Origin: Yersinia kristensenii
GTDB taxonomy: Bacteria > Pseudomonadota > Gammaproteobacteria > Enterobacterales > Enterobacteriaceae
NCBI RefSeq assembly: GCF_900460525.1
Contig: NZ_UHIY01000001.1
Location: forward strand, 4,154,001-4,218,000
Reading direction: 5' to 3'
DNA length: 64,000 bases
Shown here: in pieces, positions 1-10,308 of the stretch
How positions within the stretch are numbered: position 1 is the stretch's first letter
Layout: every line of letters starts with the position of its first letter
Notes under the pieces: model-generated
Databases searched by the model: none
Told to the model about the DNA's origin: nothing
Seen by the model: the letters and a program-made list of their open reading frames with translations, nothing else
Made by a program: the position numbers and the translations under genes

Positions 1-1142
1 TACACCGTCAAGGTGTAGAAATTGTTCATCTCGATGACTTTATCTGGGCGAATAGCGTGAGCCATCGGACTGGCATCTTCGGCAAATTGCGCCGAACGCA
101 TCACACGAACGTTTTCAATACGATTAACCGAGCGTGAGCCCAAATCGGAACTGAATTCTTGATCACGGAATACCGTTAAGCCCTCTTTCAAGCTTAATTG
201 GAACCAATCACGGCAAGTTACTCGGTTACCCGTCCAGTTATGGAAATATTCATGACCGATAACAGCTTCAATGTTCAGATAATCTTTATCTGTCGCCGTT
301 TCTGCTTTTGCCAGAACATATTTTGAGTTGAATACATTCAGCCCTTTGTTTTCCATCGCGCCCATATTGAAGAAATCAACCGCCACAATCATATAGATGT
401 CGAGGTCATATTCCAGGCCAAAACGGGTTTCATCCCATTTCATGGAGTTTTTCAAAGAGGTCATAGCCCAATCGGCGCGATCCAAATTACCGCGGTCAAC
501 AAAAAGCTCCAACGCGACTTCGCGGCCAGAGCGAGTAATGAACTTATCACGCAAGACATCGAAATCACCGGCGACCAATGCAAACAGGTAACAAGGTTTT
601 GGGAACGGATCTTCCCACTTCACCCAATGGCGACCATCATCCAGAACCCCCTGCCCCACGCGGTTACCGTTAGAAAGTAAATAAGGATAAAGCGATTTAT
701 CGGCAACAATACGGGTGGTAAACCGCGCCAGTACATCAGGGCGATCTAAATAATAGGTAATATGACGAAAACCTTCGGCTTCACATTGTGTGCAGAGTGC
801 ATTACCGGAAAGATATAGCCCCTCAAGTGCACTATTAGTTGCAGGATGGATATCATTCACGATGGTCAGTGTAAAATTCGCGGGTAACTGCTCAATAACC
901 AGTGAATTACCCTGCAAATGGTAATGAGGCCATACTTGCCCATCAATGCTAATACTGATGAGTGTTAAATCTTCACCATCTAAGATCAATGGCGTCACAT
1001 CTGCAACCTGACGTTTTACCTGACTGACCGCTGTTACCGTCGTTTTTTGTGCATCAAGTGCAAAGTCTAGAAAGATGTCAGTGATTGTGTAATCCGGCGA
1101 TTTATAATCGTGACGGTATTTAGCTTGCGGCTGTTGTGTCAT
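1..1142 (-). CDS. pepN: Aminopeptidase N (N-terminal part; cut by window edge)
   Basis: M1-family zinc aminopeptidase that removes N-terminal residues from peptides in the cytoplasm. The gene reads leftward from ATG at 1142-1140 (MTQQPQAKYRHDYKSPDY) and runs off the left edge, so about 380 of the family's roughly 870 residues are present. The reverse complement shows the substrate-recognition motif GAMEN near 350-370 and the zinc motif HEYFHNW (HExxH) near 235-255, both diagnostic of the family. It is divergent from pncB across about 580 bases, the same pairing as in E. coli. The missing C-terminal half is only because the window ends. Family and orthology are very likely. Confidence 0.96.
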   Translation of the reverse strand, partial: MTQQPQAKYRHDYKSPDYTITDIFLDFALDAQKTTVTAVSQVKRQVADVTPLILDGEDLTLISISIDGQVWPHYHLQGNSLVIEQLPANFTLTIVNDIHPATNSALEGLYLSGNALCTQCEAEGFRHITYYLDRPDVLARFTTRIVADKSLYPYLLSNGNRVGQGVLDDGRHWVKWEDPFPKPCYLFALVAGDFDVLRDKFITRSGREVALELFVDRGNLDRADWAMTSLKNSMKWDETRFGLEYDLDIYMIVAVDFFNMGAMENKGLNVFNSKYVLAKAETATDKDYLNIEAVIGHEYFHNWTGNRVTCRDWFQLSLKEGLTVFRDQEFSSDLGSRSVNRIENVRVMRSAQFAEDASPMAHAIRPDKVIEMNNFYTLTV

Positions 1143-1726
1143 AGAAACCCTTTTGACGTCATCAGTGAATATGATTATCAAGTCTGTATTTAGAGGCGCC
1201 TGGACTTAAGAACTTTGGGTTCAAAGCATTGCTGCCAGCGACTTCGCCTTAGACTCAGATAGTCTTTTCAATGTATCACAATTGTGAAAAAAACCTAGGT
1301 GAGAGCCCGTGCTATTGAGGCAAATAAAGCATTGAATGCTCTTTTTTCGAGCCGCTTCGCAAGGTTATTGTTTTATTACATTGGGCCCGGAGAAAAACCG
1401 CTGATAGAAGTGATTGAAGGTAAAAACGCCCTGACTGCTTAAGAATTATCCAGAATATGTGCAATAATATTGCGGGTATTATATTCAGTTAATAACCCTA
1501 CTAATTTAATACAACTTTTCCCTTATTATCTAAATAGCTAAAAAACTGACCTTAATTGGATTGAACATTTAACAAAAAACCTTTTTCATCGCTGATGGCA
1601 CGTTTAATCCTAGACCTCTGATTAGCATTTATGGTGTGATGAGGCTTCAATAACAGGATAATACCGGTATACTTCCGCGACATTCATACTGTGGAAAATG
1701 CTCCTACGAGGATGCTATACAGCGCC
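1143..1726. other. Intergenic region between divergent pepN and pncB
   Basis: About 580 bases hold the promoters of pepN (leftward) and pncB (rightward). The half nearest pncB is very AT-rich. I see no tRNA, convincing terminator or clear operator. A short open stretch around 1377-1442 ends in a stop after an uninterrupted run, but it has no start or ribosome binding site that I trust. Confidence 0.6.
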
Positions 1727-2932
1727 ATGACCCAAGACGCCTCACCGATTTTGACTTCATTGCTTGATACGGATGCTTATAAACTTCATATGCAACAAGC
1801 GGTGTTCCATCGTTATCGCCATATTACCGTTGCCGCTGAATTCCGCTGCCGTGGTGATGAGCTGCTGGGCGAATATGCCGACGAAATCCGCCATCAGATA
1901 ACATTGATGAGCCAATTGACACTGACCGATGATGAGTATCTCTATCTCTCCGGCTTGCCCTTTTTTAAAAAAGATTATTTAAATTGGTTACAGAGCTTTC
2001 GTTTTAATCCCGAGCAAGTCAGCGTGTCTGATAATGGTGGTAAATTAGACATCCGGATTACCGGATTATGGTGCGAAACAATTCTGTGGGAAGTGCCACT
2101 ATTAGCGGTAATCAGTGAAATTGTTCATCGCCGCCGCTCCAAACATGTCACTGTGGATCAAGCCATTACACAGTTGCGCAGCAAACTTCAGCAATTTAAA
2201 GCGCTCAGTGCTGATATCGACATGACTCACTTCAAGTTAATGGATTTTGGCACGCGTCGCCGTTTCTCTCGCGAGGTTCAGCACGCTATTGTCAGTGAAT
2301 TAAAAGATGAGTTTCCCTATTTTGTCGGCACCAGTAACTATGATTTAGCACGCAAGTTGTCTTTAGCTCCGGTAGGAACTCAGGCTCATGAATGGTTCCA
2401 GGCCCATCAACAGATTAGCCCGGTGCTGGCCAACAGCCAGCGTGTAGCATTGCAAATCTGGTTAGATGAGTATCCAAATCAACTTGGGGTGGCATTAACA
2501 GACTGTATTACTATGGATGCATTCCTGCGTGATTTTGATGAAACCTTCGCTATTCGCTATCAGGGATTACGCCATGACTCGGGTGACCCGGTCGAATGGG
2601 GTGAGAAAGCTATCGCCCATTATGAAAAATTGGGCATTGACCCAATGAGCAAGACATTGGTGTTCTCGGATAATTTAGACTTGGAAAAAGCCCTGTCGCT
2701 GTATCGCCATTTTTACCAACGGATTAAATTGGTGTTCGGTATTGGAACGCGTTTAACCTGTGATATTCCCGGCGTCAAACCGCTGAATATTGTGATTAAG
2801 CTGGTGGAGTGTAATGGCAAACCGGTGGCAAAACTCTCCGATAGCCCAGGGAAAACCATTTGTCATGACCCGGCATTTGTTGATGAATTGCGTGAAGCAT
2901 TCGCGCTTCCTTTAGTCAAGAAAGCCAGTTAA
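1727..2932 (+). CDS. pncB: Nicotinate phosphoribosyltransferase
   Basis: Converts nicotinate and PRPP, with ATP, to nicotinate mononucleotide in the NAD salvage (Preiss-Handler) pathway; cytoplasmic. The protein is 401 residues, the usual length. Visible family motifs are [11 protein letters not shown] near the N-terminus, GTSNYDLAR around residue 200 and RHDSGDP around residue 282, part of the phosphoribosyl site. The open frame extends upstream to a GTG at 1691, but ATG at 1727 gives the conserved start MTQ.ASP, and a GAGGA lies at 1708-1712, a slightly long spacing. It is monocistronic, with asnS following after a 243-base gap. Confidence 0.95.
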   Translation: MTQDASPILTSLLDTDAYKLHMQQAVFHRYRHITVAAEFRCRGDELLGEYADEIRHQITLMSQLTLTDDEYLYLSGLPFFKKDYLNWLQSFRFNPEQVSVSDNGGKLDIRITGLWCETILWEVPLLAVISEIVHRRRSKHVTVDQAITQLRSKLQQFKALSADIDMTHFKLMDFGTRRRFSREVQHAIVSELKDEFPYFVGTSNYDLARKLSLAPVGTQAHEWFQAHQQISPVLANSQRVALQIWLDEYPNQLGVALTDCITMDAFLRDFDETFAIRYQGLRHDSGDPVEWGEKAIAHYEKLGIDPMSKTLVFSDNLDLEKALSLYRHFYQRIKLVFGIGTRLTCDIPGVKPLNIVIKLVECNGKPVAKLSDSPGKTICHDPAFVDELREAFALPLVKKAS

Positions 2933-3175
2933 TACCTGATTGCCGGGCGGCAGATGCTTGCCCGGCCCACCGCCAAATTTGCACTTTTTGATCGGCTTTA
3001 CTCTTCCACATTCCACAATTCAATCATTTCTCGCTTTGTGTCGTCTCTATTTATAGAAATGTTGCACTGAACTGGTGATTTCTACTTGTGTCCTGCACCG
3101 CCGCAAGTAACATAGCAATATCCCCATTTTGTTGGGTTGTTAACTATTTATCAAAACTATTAAAGAGAGAAATCT

Positions 3176-4576
3176 ATGAGCGTAGTGCCTGTAGTCGACG
3201 TACTGCAAGGCCGTGCTGCGGTTGACAGTGAAGTCACCGTACGCGGTTGGGTGCGTACCCGGAGAGATTCTAAAGCGGGTATCTCCTTCGTTGCCGTTTA
3301 TGACGGTTCCTGCTTTGACCCGTTACAGGCCGTCGTGAATAATACTTTGCCTAATTATCAGGACGAAGTACTGCATTTAACTACCGGCTGCTCAGTTGAA
3401 GTGACTGGCACCGTCGTAGCCTCACCCGGTGAAGGGCAGAGTTTTGAAATTCAAGCCACCGCGATCAAAGTCGTTGGTTGGGTTGATGATCCCGATACTT
3501 ATCCAATGGCAGCAAAACGTCACAGTATCGAATACTTGCGTGAAGTTGCTCACTTGCGTCCACGGACTAACTTGATCGGTGCAGTGGCTCGCGTTCGTCA
3601 TACCTTGGCGCAAGCTATTCACCGTTTCTTCGATGAGAACGGTTACTTCTGGGTTTCAACACCGTTAATCACTGCGTCGGATACCGAAGGTGCGGGTGAA
3701 ATGTTCCGTGTTTCCACATTAGATCTGGAAAATCTGCCGCGCACTGATACTGGCGCTGTTGATTTCAGTGAGGATTTCTTCGGTAAAGAAGCTTTCCTGA
3801 CGGTATCCGGTCAGCTAAACGGTGAAACTTACGCCAGTGCATTATCTAAGGTTTACACTTTCGGCCCGACTTTCCGTGCTGAAAACTCCAATACTAGCCG
3901 TCATTTGGCCGAGTTCTGGATGGTTGAACCTGAAGTTGCCTTCGCCTCATTGGATGATGTCGCCGGTTTAGCTGAGAAAATGTTGAAATATGTTTTCCAG
4001 GCGGTATTGAACGAACGCGCTGATGACATGAAGTTCTTCGCCGAGCGTGTCGATAAAGATGCTGTCGATCGCTTACAACGCTTTGTTACCTCTGACTTTG
4101 CTCAAGTTGACTATACCGATGCTATTGAGATTTTATTGGCATCAGGTCAGAAATTTGAAAATGATGTCTCTTGGGGTATTGATTTGTCTTCTGAGCATGA
4201 GCGTTATTTAGCTGAGAAACACTTTAAAGCACCGGTGGTGGTCAAAAACTATCCGAAAGATATCAAAGCCTTCTATATGCGTATGAATGAAGATGGTAAA
4301 ACCGTGGCAGCGATGGATGTCCTCGCCCCTGGCATTGGTGAGATTATCGGTGGTTCACAGCGTGAAGAGCGTTTAGATGTGTTGGATGCCCGTCTGGCAG
4401 AAATGGGCCTCAATAAAGAAGATTATTGGTGGTATCGTGATCTGCGTCGCTATGGCACTGTGCCACATTCAGGTTTTGGTCTTGGATTTGAGCGTTTGAT
4501 CTCCTATGTGACTGGAGTTCAAAACGTTCGTGATGTGATTCCATTCCCACGTACGCCGAGAAATGCCAGTTTCTAA
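3176..4576 (+). CDS. asnS: Asparaginyl-tRNA synthetase
   Basis: Class IIb aminoacyl-tRNA synthetase that charges tRNA-Asn with asparagine in the cytoplasm. It has 466 residues, as in other enterics. An N-terminal OB-fold anticodon-binding domain (about 1-110, with [12 protein letters not shown]) precedes the class II catalytic core. Motif 2 ([21 protein letters not shown] split around residue 232) and motif 3 (GFGLGFERL around residue 433) are intact. An AAGAGAGAA purine-rich stretch lies just before ATG. It is followed by a strong hairpin terminator and then the porin gene, the order found in E. coli. Confidence 0.98.
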   Translation: MSVVPVVDVLQGRAAVDSEVTVRGWVRTRRDSKAGISFVAVYDGSCFDPLQAVVNNTLPNYQDEVLHLTTGCSVEVTGTVVASPGEGQSFEIQATAIKVVGWVDDPDTYPMAAKRHSIEYLREVAHLRPRTNLIGAVARVRHTLAQAIHRFFDENGYFWVSTPLITASDTEGAGEMFRVSTLDLENLPRTDTGAVDFSEDFFGKEAFLTVSGQLNGETYASALSKVYTFGPTFRAENSNTSRHLAEFWMVEPEVAFASLDDVAGLAEKMLKYVFQAVLNERADDMKFFAERVDKDAVDRLQRFVTSDFAQVDYTDAIEILLASGQKFENDVSWGIDLSSEHERYLAEKHFKAPVVVKNYPKDIKAFYMRMNEDGKTVAAMDVLAPGIGEIIGGSQREERLDVLDARLAEMGLNKEDYWWYRDLRRYGTVPHSGFGLGFERLISYVTGVQNVRDVIPFPRTPRNASF

Positions 4577-4611
4577 GTTCGTTATTTAGAAAAAGGATAT
4601 TTTTGTATAAA

Positions 4612-4645
4612 TAAAAGCCAGCTCTGCTGGCTTTTGTCATTTTTT
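4612..4645 (+). terminator. Rho-independent terminator of asnS
   Basis: AAAAGCCAGC, a short loop (TCT), then GCTGGCTTTT followed by a T-rich tract; it lies 36 bases after the asnS stop. Confidence 0.85.
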
Positions 4646-4676
4646 AAAGTTCGATCTAAGTCACAAAGTTCCCTGA

Positions 4677-4720
4677 ATTTTACATTTTGTAACACATAGT
4701 TTCCCAATGAAACATATTCA
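4677..4720 (+). promoter_or_regulatory. Candidate OmpR-binding region of the porin promoter
   Basis: The stretch 4678-4717 holds two tandem TTTACATTTTGTAACA-like and TTTCCCAATGAAACAT-like segments. These resemble the F-box repeats bound by phosphorylated OmpR upstream of enteric ompF and ompC. The position, about 155-195 bases before the porin start, is reasonable for that promoter. The match was judged by eye, so the exact boxes and the -10 element are not assigned. Confidence 0.5.
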
Positions 4721-4779
4721 GGTAATTGGTAGCATTTTCGGTCTGGATTATAACCCTCACGAATGGAACACTGCGTTCA

Positions 4780-4872
4780 GACACAGACGACACCAAACTC
4801 TCAACAATAGTTCCAAAAAAATTATTGGCGGCAGTGGCAGGTGTCCGAATAACACCAATGAGGGTAATAATA
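4780..4872 (+). promoter_or_regulatory. ompF mRNA leader, probable MicF target
   Basis: The sequence from ACACCAAACTCTC through GGCAGTGGCAGGTGTC to GAGGGTAATAAT just before the start closely follows the E. coli ompF leader. In E. coli the antisense RNA MicF pairs with the ribosome-binding portion. Conservation of the leader, including the GAGGGTAAT ribosome site, suggests the same control here; micF itself is not in the window. Confidence 0.5.
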
Positions 4873-5973
4873 ATGATGAAGCGCAATATTCTTGCAGTAG
4901 TAATCCCAGCATTGTTAGCAGCTGGTGCAGCTAATGCAGCAGAAATCTACAACAAAGACGGCAACAAACTTGACCTGTACGGTAAAGTTGACGCGCGTCA
5001 CCAGTTCTCTAGCAACGCTGGCCAAGACGGTGACGAATCTTATGTTCGTTTCGGCTTCAAAGGTGAAACCCAAATTACTGACCAACTGACCGGTTACGGC
5101 CAGTGGGAATACAACATTCAGGCTAACAATGCTGAAGCTCAAGAAGGCAAAGGCAACAAAACCCGTCTGGGCTTTGCTGGTCTGAAATTTGCTGAGTTCG
5201 GTTCATTCGACTACGGCCGTAACTACGGCGTAATCTATGACGTCAACGCATGGACTGACATGCTGCCAGTGTTCGGTGGTGATTCAATCTCCAACTCTGA
5301 CAACTACATGACTGGCCGTTCTACTGGCTTGGCTACTTACCGTAACCAGAACTTCTTCGGTCTGGTTGATGGTCTGAACTTTGCTCTGCAATACCAAGGC
5401 AAAAACGAATCTGGCCGTGATGGTCTGCTGACCACTCAAAACGGTGACGGCTTCGGTCTGTCTTCAACTTATGACATCGGTTATGGCGTAAGCTTCGGTG
5501 CTGGTTATTCTACAGCTAACCGTACCACTGCTCAGAAAAATGCTCACCTGACCAACGCAACATTTGCTGAAGGCGACAAAGCTCAAGCATGGAACGTTGG
5601 TGCTAAATACGACGCTAACAACGTATACTTGGCAGCAATGTACGCAGAAACTCAGAACCTGACTCCATTTGGCAATGATTCTGTTGCTAACAAGACTCGT
5701 GACATTGAACTGACTGCACAGTACCAGTTCGACTTCGGTCTGCGTCCATCCCTGGGCTATGTTCAGTCCAAAGGTAAGGATCTGAACAACGCAACTGATG
5801 ATAACCATGACCTGTTGAAATATGTTTCTGTTGGTTCTTACTACTACTTCAACAAAAACATGTCTACCTATGTTGATTACAAAATCAACTTGCTGGACGA
5901 AGACAACTTCACCCGCGCTAACGGTCTGAACACAGACAACGTTGTTGGTGTTGGTATGGTTTACCAGTTCTAA
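4873..5973 (+). CDS. ompF: OmpF-type general outer-membrane porin
   Basis: Trimeric 16-strand beta-barrel porin for passive diffusion of small hydrophilic solutes across the outer membrane. The longer frame from 4726 is rejected: ATG-ATG at 4873 follows GAGGGTAATAAT and gives a clean signal peptide ([22 protein letters not shown], cleaved before AEIYNKDG). The precursor is 366 residues and ends in the typical VGMVYQF with a C-terminal Phe for BAM recognition. The constriction loop L3 carries [10 protein letters not shown]. Where enteric OmpF and OmpC have PEFGGD (Glu117), this protein has Val (codon 5269-5271). Regulation by OmpR and MicF is inferred from the leader. Confidence 0.93.
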   Translation: MMKRNILAVVIPALLAAGAANAAEIYNKDGNKLDLYGKVDARHQFSSNAGQDGDESYVRFGFKGETQITDQLTGYGQWEYNIQANNAEAQEGKGNKTRLGFAGLKFAEFGSFDYGRNYGVIYDVNAWTDMLPVFGGDSISNSDNYMTGRSTGLATYRNQNFFGLVDGLNFALQYQGKNESGRDGLLTTQNGDGFGLSSTYDIGYGVSFGAGYSTANRTTAQKNAHLTNATFAEGDKAQAWNVGAKYDANNVYLAAMYAETQNLTPFGNDSVANKTRDIELTAQYQFDFGLRPSLGYVQSKGKDLNNATDDNHDLLKYVSVGSYYYFNKNMSTYVDYKINLLDEDNFTRANGLNTDNVVGVGMVYQF

Positions 5974-6012
5974 GTTAAACTTAATCACGCAGTTTATCTG
6001 CTGACATAAGTT

Positions 6013-6046
6013 GAAAAAAGACAGGGCCTCGGCTCTGTCTTTTTGT
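6013..6046 (+). terminator. Rho-independent terminator of ompF
   Basis: AAAAAGACAGGGCC, loop, GGCTCTGTCTTTTT followed by more T, about 40 bases after the porin stop. Confidence 0.85.
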
Positions 6047-6246
6047 TTTATCCTTAGCTAACATTTTACCCTTGGCTAATATAGGGAGAATGCGCTGCCG
6101 AATGCGCTATTTTGCCGATATTTCACCCTGAATCCCCCCGCCTCACAACATTCATTTCTTTTTATCGCAAACGGTTGGCAAAGACTGCAACTGGCGCTAC
6201 CCTGATGGTTCTGTTTGCTTAACGCTAAGCCATGGAAGCCTCTGAC

Positions 6247-7437
6247 ATGTTTGAAAAAATCACTGCTGCACCTGCCGACCCTATTCTGGGCCTGACCGAT
6301 ATTTTCCGCGCGGATGACCGCCCTCATAAAATTAACCTGGGGATCGGGGTCTACAAAGACGAAACCGGGAAAACGCCGGTGCTGACCAGCGTAAAGAAAG
6401 CTGAGCAGTATTTGCTGGAAAATGAAGTCACCAAAAATTATTTGGGTATTGATGGCCTACCCGTTTTCGCAAGCTGTACTCAGGAACTGTTGTTCGGTGC
6501 CGATAGTGCGATTATTACTGATAAACGTGCGCGTACCGCTCAAACCCCTGGTGGCACAGGTGGTTTGCGTATTGCCGCTGATTTCATTGCCCATCAAACC
6601 AGCGCCAAACGTGTCTGGGTCAGTAATCCAAGCTGGCCAAATCATAAAAACATCTTCGCCGCAGCTGGGCTGGAAGTGGTTGAATATGCCTATTATGACG
6701 CAGCAAATCATGCGCTGGACTTCGATGGGTTGTTAAATAGCCTGTCAGAAGCCCAGGCTGGCGACGTAGTGCTGTTCCATGGTTGCTGTCATAATCCGAC
6801 GGGGATTGACCCAACAGAAGCCCAGTGGAGCCAATTAGCGGAATTGTCAGTTGCTAAGGGTTGGTTGCCGCTGTTTGACTTCGCTTATCAAGGTTTTGCC
6901 AAAGGTTTGGAAGAAGATGCCCAGGGTTTGCGTATCTTTGCCGCAACACATCAAGAATTGATTGTTTGCAGCTCTTATTCCAAAAACTTCGGTCTGTACA
7001 ATGAGCGTGTCGGGGCTTGTACTATTGTTGCTGCAAATAGTGATGTAGCTGATATTGCCTTCAGCCAAGTTAAAGCAGTTATCCGCGCTAACTATTCCAA
7101 CCCACCAGCTCACGGTGCCTCTGTGGTTGCCACCATTTTGAGCAACCCAGCGCTGCGTGCCATTTGGGAACAAGAACTGACCGATATGCGCCAGCGTATT
7201 CACCGTATGCGTCAGTTGTTTGTTAACACTTTGCAGGAAAAAGGCGCTAAGCAAGATTTCAGCTTTATCATCAACCAGAATGGTATGTTCTCATTCAGTG
7301 GCCTGACCAAAGAACAAGTTCTGCGTCTGCGCAATGAGTTCGCTGTTTATGCTGTCAATTCTGGCCGCGTTAACGTTGCCGGTATGACGCCAGACAATAT
7401 GGCGCCATTGTGTGAAGCTATTGTTGCGGTGCTCTAA
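6247..7437 (+). CDS. aspC: Aspartate aminotransferase
   Basis: PLP-dependent class I aminotransferase that interconverts aspartate plus 2-oxoglutarate with oxaloacetate plus glutamate; it can also act on aromatic amino acids. From ATG at 6247 ([16 protein letters not shown]) the protein is 396 residues, the same as the E. coli enzyme; the upstream ATG at 6232 would add five residues not conserved in the family. The PLP lysine lies in [15 protein letters not shown] around residue 246. [11 protein letters not shown] and [10 protein letters not shown], lining the cofactor pocket, are intact. Monocistronic, ending in a terminator shared with the convergent gene. Confidence 0.97.
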   Translation: MFEKITAAPADPILGLTDIFRADDRPHKINLGIGVYKDETGKTPVLTSVKKAEQYLLENEVTKNYLGIDGLPVFASCTQELLFGADSAIITDKRARTAQTPGGTGGLRIAADFIAHQTSAKRVWVSNPSWPNHKNIFAAAGLEVVEYAYYDAANHALDFDGLLNSLSEAQAGDVVLFHGCCHNPTGIDPTEAQWSQLAELSVAKGWLPLFDFAYQGFAKGLEEDAQGLRIFAATHQELIVCSSYSKNFGLYNERVGACTIVAANSDVADIAFSQVKAVIRANYSNPPAHGASVVATILSNPALRAIWEQELTDMRQRIHRMRQLFVNTLQEKGAKQDFSFIINQNGMFSFSGLTKEQVLRLRNEFAVYAVNSGRVNVAGMTPDNMAPLCEAIVAVL

Positions 7438-7458
7438 TTAAGTCGCCGTGATTAACCG

Positions 7459-7489
7459 TAAAAAGGGTGCCTTGGGCACCCTTTTTTAT
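7459..7489. terminator. Bidirectional terminator between aspC and the EAL gene
   Basis: AAAAAGGGTGCC-TTG-GGCACCCTTTTTT is symmetrical, with A and T runs on both sides, so it can end both aspC (+) and the convergent EAL gene (-). Confidence 0.85.
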
Positions 7490-7505
7490 TCGCCTGCCAA
7501 TAAGC

Positions 7506-9047
7506 TTAACGGAATAAATACTTGGCAAATTCATTCATTGGCATGGGCCGCCCATACATATACCCTTGCAGATAATCCACATTGTGGGCCTGTAAATAGC
7601 GCATTTGAGTTTCGTTTTCGACGCCCTCGGCAATGGTTTGCAACCCCAGCCGAGTTGCAAGATCGATAACATTACCCACTATATGGCTCGACAAAGCATC
7701 GGAACCAATCATCCCGACAAAACTTTGATCAATCTTGAGAAAGTCGACTTTAAATTTCTGCAAATAACTTAAGCTCGAATGCCCGGTACCAAAGTCGTCA
7801 ATGGCAATAAAAACCCCTAAAGCATGAAGTTCAGCAAATAATTTATCTGTAATCTCATCTGTAACAATCAATTTTCGTTCAGTTAACTCCAGCGTGATAT
7901 TAATTTTATTACCGCCAAAAGCCTGAATGAAATGACGGCAGTCATCTACCAAACTGAGATCACGGCAATGATTGGCGCTAATATTAAAACCAAAGTGGAA
8001 CCCTTCGGGTAATTGATTAACATAGGGCGCAAATTTTGCACTGACTTGCTGCATAATAGCGCGGGTCATTGGCACAATAAGCTCGCTATCCTCCGCCATA
8101 GGAATGAAGTGATTCGGTTGAATTAAACCCTGCCCAGGGTGTTGCCAACGCATTAAAACTTCACATCCCACCCAGCATTGCCCCTTACCGCTGACAATCG
8201 GCTGCATATAAGGAATAAATTCGTTATTTTCTAATGCTTGCTTTAATACCTGTGTGGGTGATGACGCCCTTCCTGACAGCCAAAAAACAAGTGCCGCCGA
8301 GCCAAGACTCATTAATATGAAGAAAATCAAGCTACCTTGAGCGTATTGCCAGACATAAGCCCAATATTGTTGATGAGAAAGCGCCGTGCTTAATGAATAA
8401 GCATATTTCTCTGAGGCCAGATATAAAGGTTCGCCTTTATTCGTCGGGTTACCTGAATGCACCATTCCGGCCGCATCCATCCATTTATCGCCAACTCTCA
8501 GTTGCAACGCAATATCGCCGCTCAATAAATTAAGAATACTGCGTAAATAATAACCATCAACAGCCACCAGAATGCTGTAATCCCCTCGGACTTGCCGATA
8601 AACCATCAAAGCGCGATCAGGAGTTACATCATTACCTGACATTAACTCTAGTTGCCCATCGACAAATTCATCTAAATAGAATTGCTCGGAAATCGGGCCA
8701 TATATTGAAGAACAATAAATAGTGGTGTTTTTAGCCAAAGAAACTGAACGCACATCTGGTATAAAGACAACTTGATCGCGTAAGTTCTGTACCACTTGCA
8801 AGCAAGGTTTTCCCAGCCCTGTTTCTACCTGGGTAGCAGCATGCTGCAAGTTATTAAATATTTGGTCGAAACGTTCTCTACCCTGTAATAACTTGGCTTC
8901 AGCATCTTGATGCATATTAGCTTTTGTTTGCGCATAAATTACGGCTGCGCCCAACAGCAGAAATAGCAATAATACCATAGAAGAAAAACCGAGCCGGGAC
9001 AGGAATTTATTCACTCTGAAACGACGAAATGGCATAGTAGATTCCAT
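7506..9047 (-). CDS. Membrane c-di-GMP phosphodiesterase with CSS and EAL domains
   Basis: Predicted inner-membrane phosphodiesterase hydrolysing cyclic-di-GMP to pGpG. It has 513 residues: a transmembrane segment near 17-38, a periplasmic CSS-motif sensor domain (YCSSIYGP around residue 109, whose cysteines can form a redox-controlled disulfide in E. coli PdeB/C/D/G proteins), a second transmembrane segment near 235-255 and a C-terminal EAL domain. Catalytic signatures are present: EVLMRW near 294, LTERKL, DDFGTGHSSL near 419, FLKIDQSF and EGVEN near 472, so it should be active. A second ATG at 9035 follows GGAA and may be the real start. The exact E. coli paralog was not assigned. Confidence 0.9.
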   Translation of the reverse strand: MESTMPFRRFRVNKFLSRLGFSSMVLLLFLLLGAAVIYAQTKANMHQDAEAKLLQGRERFDQIFNNLQHAATQVETGLGKPCLQVVQNLRDQVVFIPDVRSVSLAKNTTIYCSSIYGPISEQFYLDEFVDGQLELMSGNDVTPDRALMVYRQVRGDYSILVAVDGYYLRSILNLLSGDIALQLRVGDKWMDAAGMVHSGNPTNKGEPLYLASEKYAYSLSTALSHQQYWAYVWQYAQGSLIFFILMSLGSAALVFWLSGRASSPTQVLKQALENNEFIPYMQPIVSGKGQCWVGCEVLMRWQHPGQGLIQPNHFIPMAEDSELIVPMTRAIMQQVSAKFAPYVNQLPEGFHFGFNISANHCRDLSLVDDCRHFIQAFGGNKINITLELTERKLIVTDEITDKLFAELHALGVFIAIDDFGTGHSSLSYLQKFKVDFLKIDQSFVGMIGSDALSSHIVGNVIDLATRLGLQTIAEGVENETQMRYLQAHNVDYLQGYMYGRPMPMNEFAKYLFR

Positions 9048-9114
9048 TGAAAGGCGCTCGTAATGCGACGAACTTAAAACAGCAGTAAAAGCCGTGCCGG
9101 GTCAATATCAGTTC

Positions 9115-9308
9115 TATACCCATCGCCTTTCAAGACACAGGGATGTTGGCTGCCCTTGCTCACCCCAATCACTGACTTGTTTAAGCTCCTCGGGGTTAAT
9201 GAGTCTCTTTGAGACTCACCCTGCGGGCTAGCATAAATGCTGTTCAAACCGGTCTTTGACCGACTTGTCACTCAGTTGCTGCCTGTATCTCGGAGTAACT
9301 TGGGTATA
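9115..9308. repeat. ERIC (IRU) repeat with an internal insertion
   Basis: The element is bounded by TATACCC and GGGTATA. Its core, read on the minus strand, is CCCCGAGGAGCTTA then AAGTCAGTGATTGGGGTGAG, close to the ERIC consensus. Its 194-base span is longer than the 127-base standard element. The extra material around 9200-9270 contains its own small palindrome (TGAGTCTC..GAGACTCA), which fits the ERIC variants with insertions described in Yersinia. Confidence 0.75.
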
Positions 9309-9443
9309 TTTTCTGCTATGTTACGCCTTCTAAATACTATAAGGTCACACTAATTTGATGAACCCCATCATTATGTTCATCATATCTGCAAATAGCTGAT
9401 TATGAGCTCACAAAATACTTTAACAATTAATTAAATATAATAT

Positions 9444-9468
9444 AAAAAAGACACCGTGAGGTGCCTTC
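9444..9468 (-). terminator. Rho-independent terminator of gloC
   Basis: On the minus strand GGCACC-TCAC-GGTGTC is followed by TTTTTT; it lies just after the gloC stop. Confidence 0.75.
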
Positions 9469-9521
9469 CTTGATTAGATGCTGTCTGATACTCAGTGTTA
9501 GATAGCACTAAGTGGTGATTC

Positions 9522-10169
9522 TCACCAAATAGCAGGTTCTTCACGTATAAACGGATTGGTCTGCCGCTCATGCCCTAACGTAGACATCGGGCCATGGCCT
9601 GGAATAAATGTCATATCATCCCCCAAAGGCAACAATTTGGTTCGGATAGAATGAATCAATTGTTGATGGTCACCACGCGGGAAATCACTACGCCCGACAC
9701 CGCCATTAAAAATAACATCGCCAACTAATGCCAAATGATCTTTTTGATCAATAAAGACAATATGCCCTGGCGTATGTCCTGGGCAATGCAGTACTGATAA
9801 CTCAATAGCACCGACAGTGATTTTGTCGCCTTCTTCCAACCAACGCGTCGGGAGAAAAGCTTCACACTCACTCAGCCCAAACATTCTACTTTGAGCAGGT
9901 AATCCTTCTAACCAAAACGCATCTTCTTTTTCTGGGCCATAGATAGGCACCTGAAAATGCGCGGCTAATTCAGCGGCGGCACCTACATGATCCAAATGGC
10001 CGTGAGTCAACAAAATCTGGCTGACCTTAACACCCTGACGGGTAACTTCAGCAATGATCTTGTCGGCTTCACCACCGGGATCCACTAGAGCGGCCTGCCC
10101 TGTTTCTTCACACCAGATCAGGGTGCAATTTTGACTAAAGGCCGTCACTGGAATAATTTGATATTTCAT
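9522..10169 (-). CDS. gloC: Type II glyoxalase, metallo-beta-lactamase fold
   Basis: Predicted hydroxyacylglutathione hydrolase (formerly ycbL), which hydrolyses S-lactoylglutathione to D-lactate in methylglyoxal detoxification; cytoplasmic. The metal-binding motif THGHLDHVG lies near residue 56, followed by CPGHTPGH and VGDVIF, which supply the remaining ligands. The open frame continues 59 codons upstream to 10346 into the end of mepK, but ATG at 10169 follows GGAG and gives [15 protein letters not shown], 215 residues, matching the E. coli protein exactly in length. It follows mepK on the same strand. Confidence 0.94.
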   Translation of the reverse strand: MKYQIIPVTAFSQNCTLIWCEETGQAALVDPGGEADKIIAEVTRQGVKVSQILLTHGHLDHVGAAAELAAHFQVPIYGPEKEDAFWLEGLPAQSRMFGLSECEAFLPTRWLEEGDKITVGAIELSVLHCPGHTPGHIVFIDQKDHLALVGDVIFNGGVGRSDFPRGDHQQLIHSIRTKLLPLGDDMTFIPGHGPMSTLGHERQTNPFIREEPAIW

Positions 10170-10308
10170 AGAGCTCCACCCCCAATGCAGTTTTAATCTA
10201 CCCGTCATCATCCAAGTTACAGCACTTTTGGCCGTTTTCAGGTGCCGCCTGGTTGTATCGTGGAATCTATCGGGCATAGATTTCAAAGCATTGGCATAAA
10301 AATGCGTA

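Larger units (their letters stand above)
9048..9521. other. Intergenic region between the EAL gene and gloC
   Basis: About 470 bases hold an ERIC element (9115-9308), an AT-rich stretch and the gloC terminator near 9444-9468. I see no gene. Confidence 0.6.

Noticed and set aside
1377..1442. Remnant coding tail upstream of pncB (IGPGEKPLIEVIEGKNALTA)
   Set aside because: It is too short, has no start and has no recognised family; it may be chance.
4726..4872. Longer porin start at 4726
   Set aside because: It would place about 50 unrelated residues before the signal peptide; the ribosome site and conserved leader support ATG at 4873.
5464..5988. Antisense frame of 174 codons inside ompF
   Set aside because: It is a shadow of the strongly biased porin codons and has no ribosome site.
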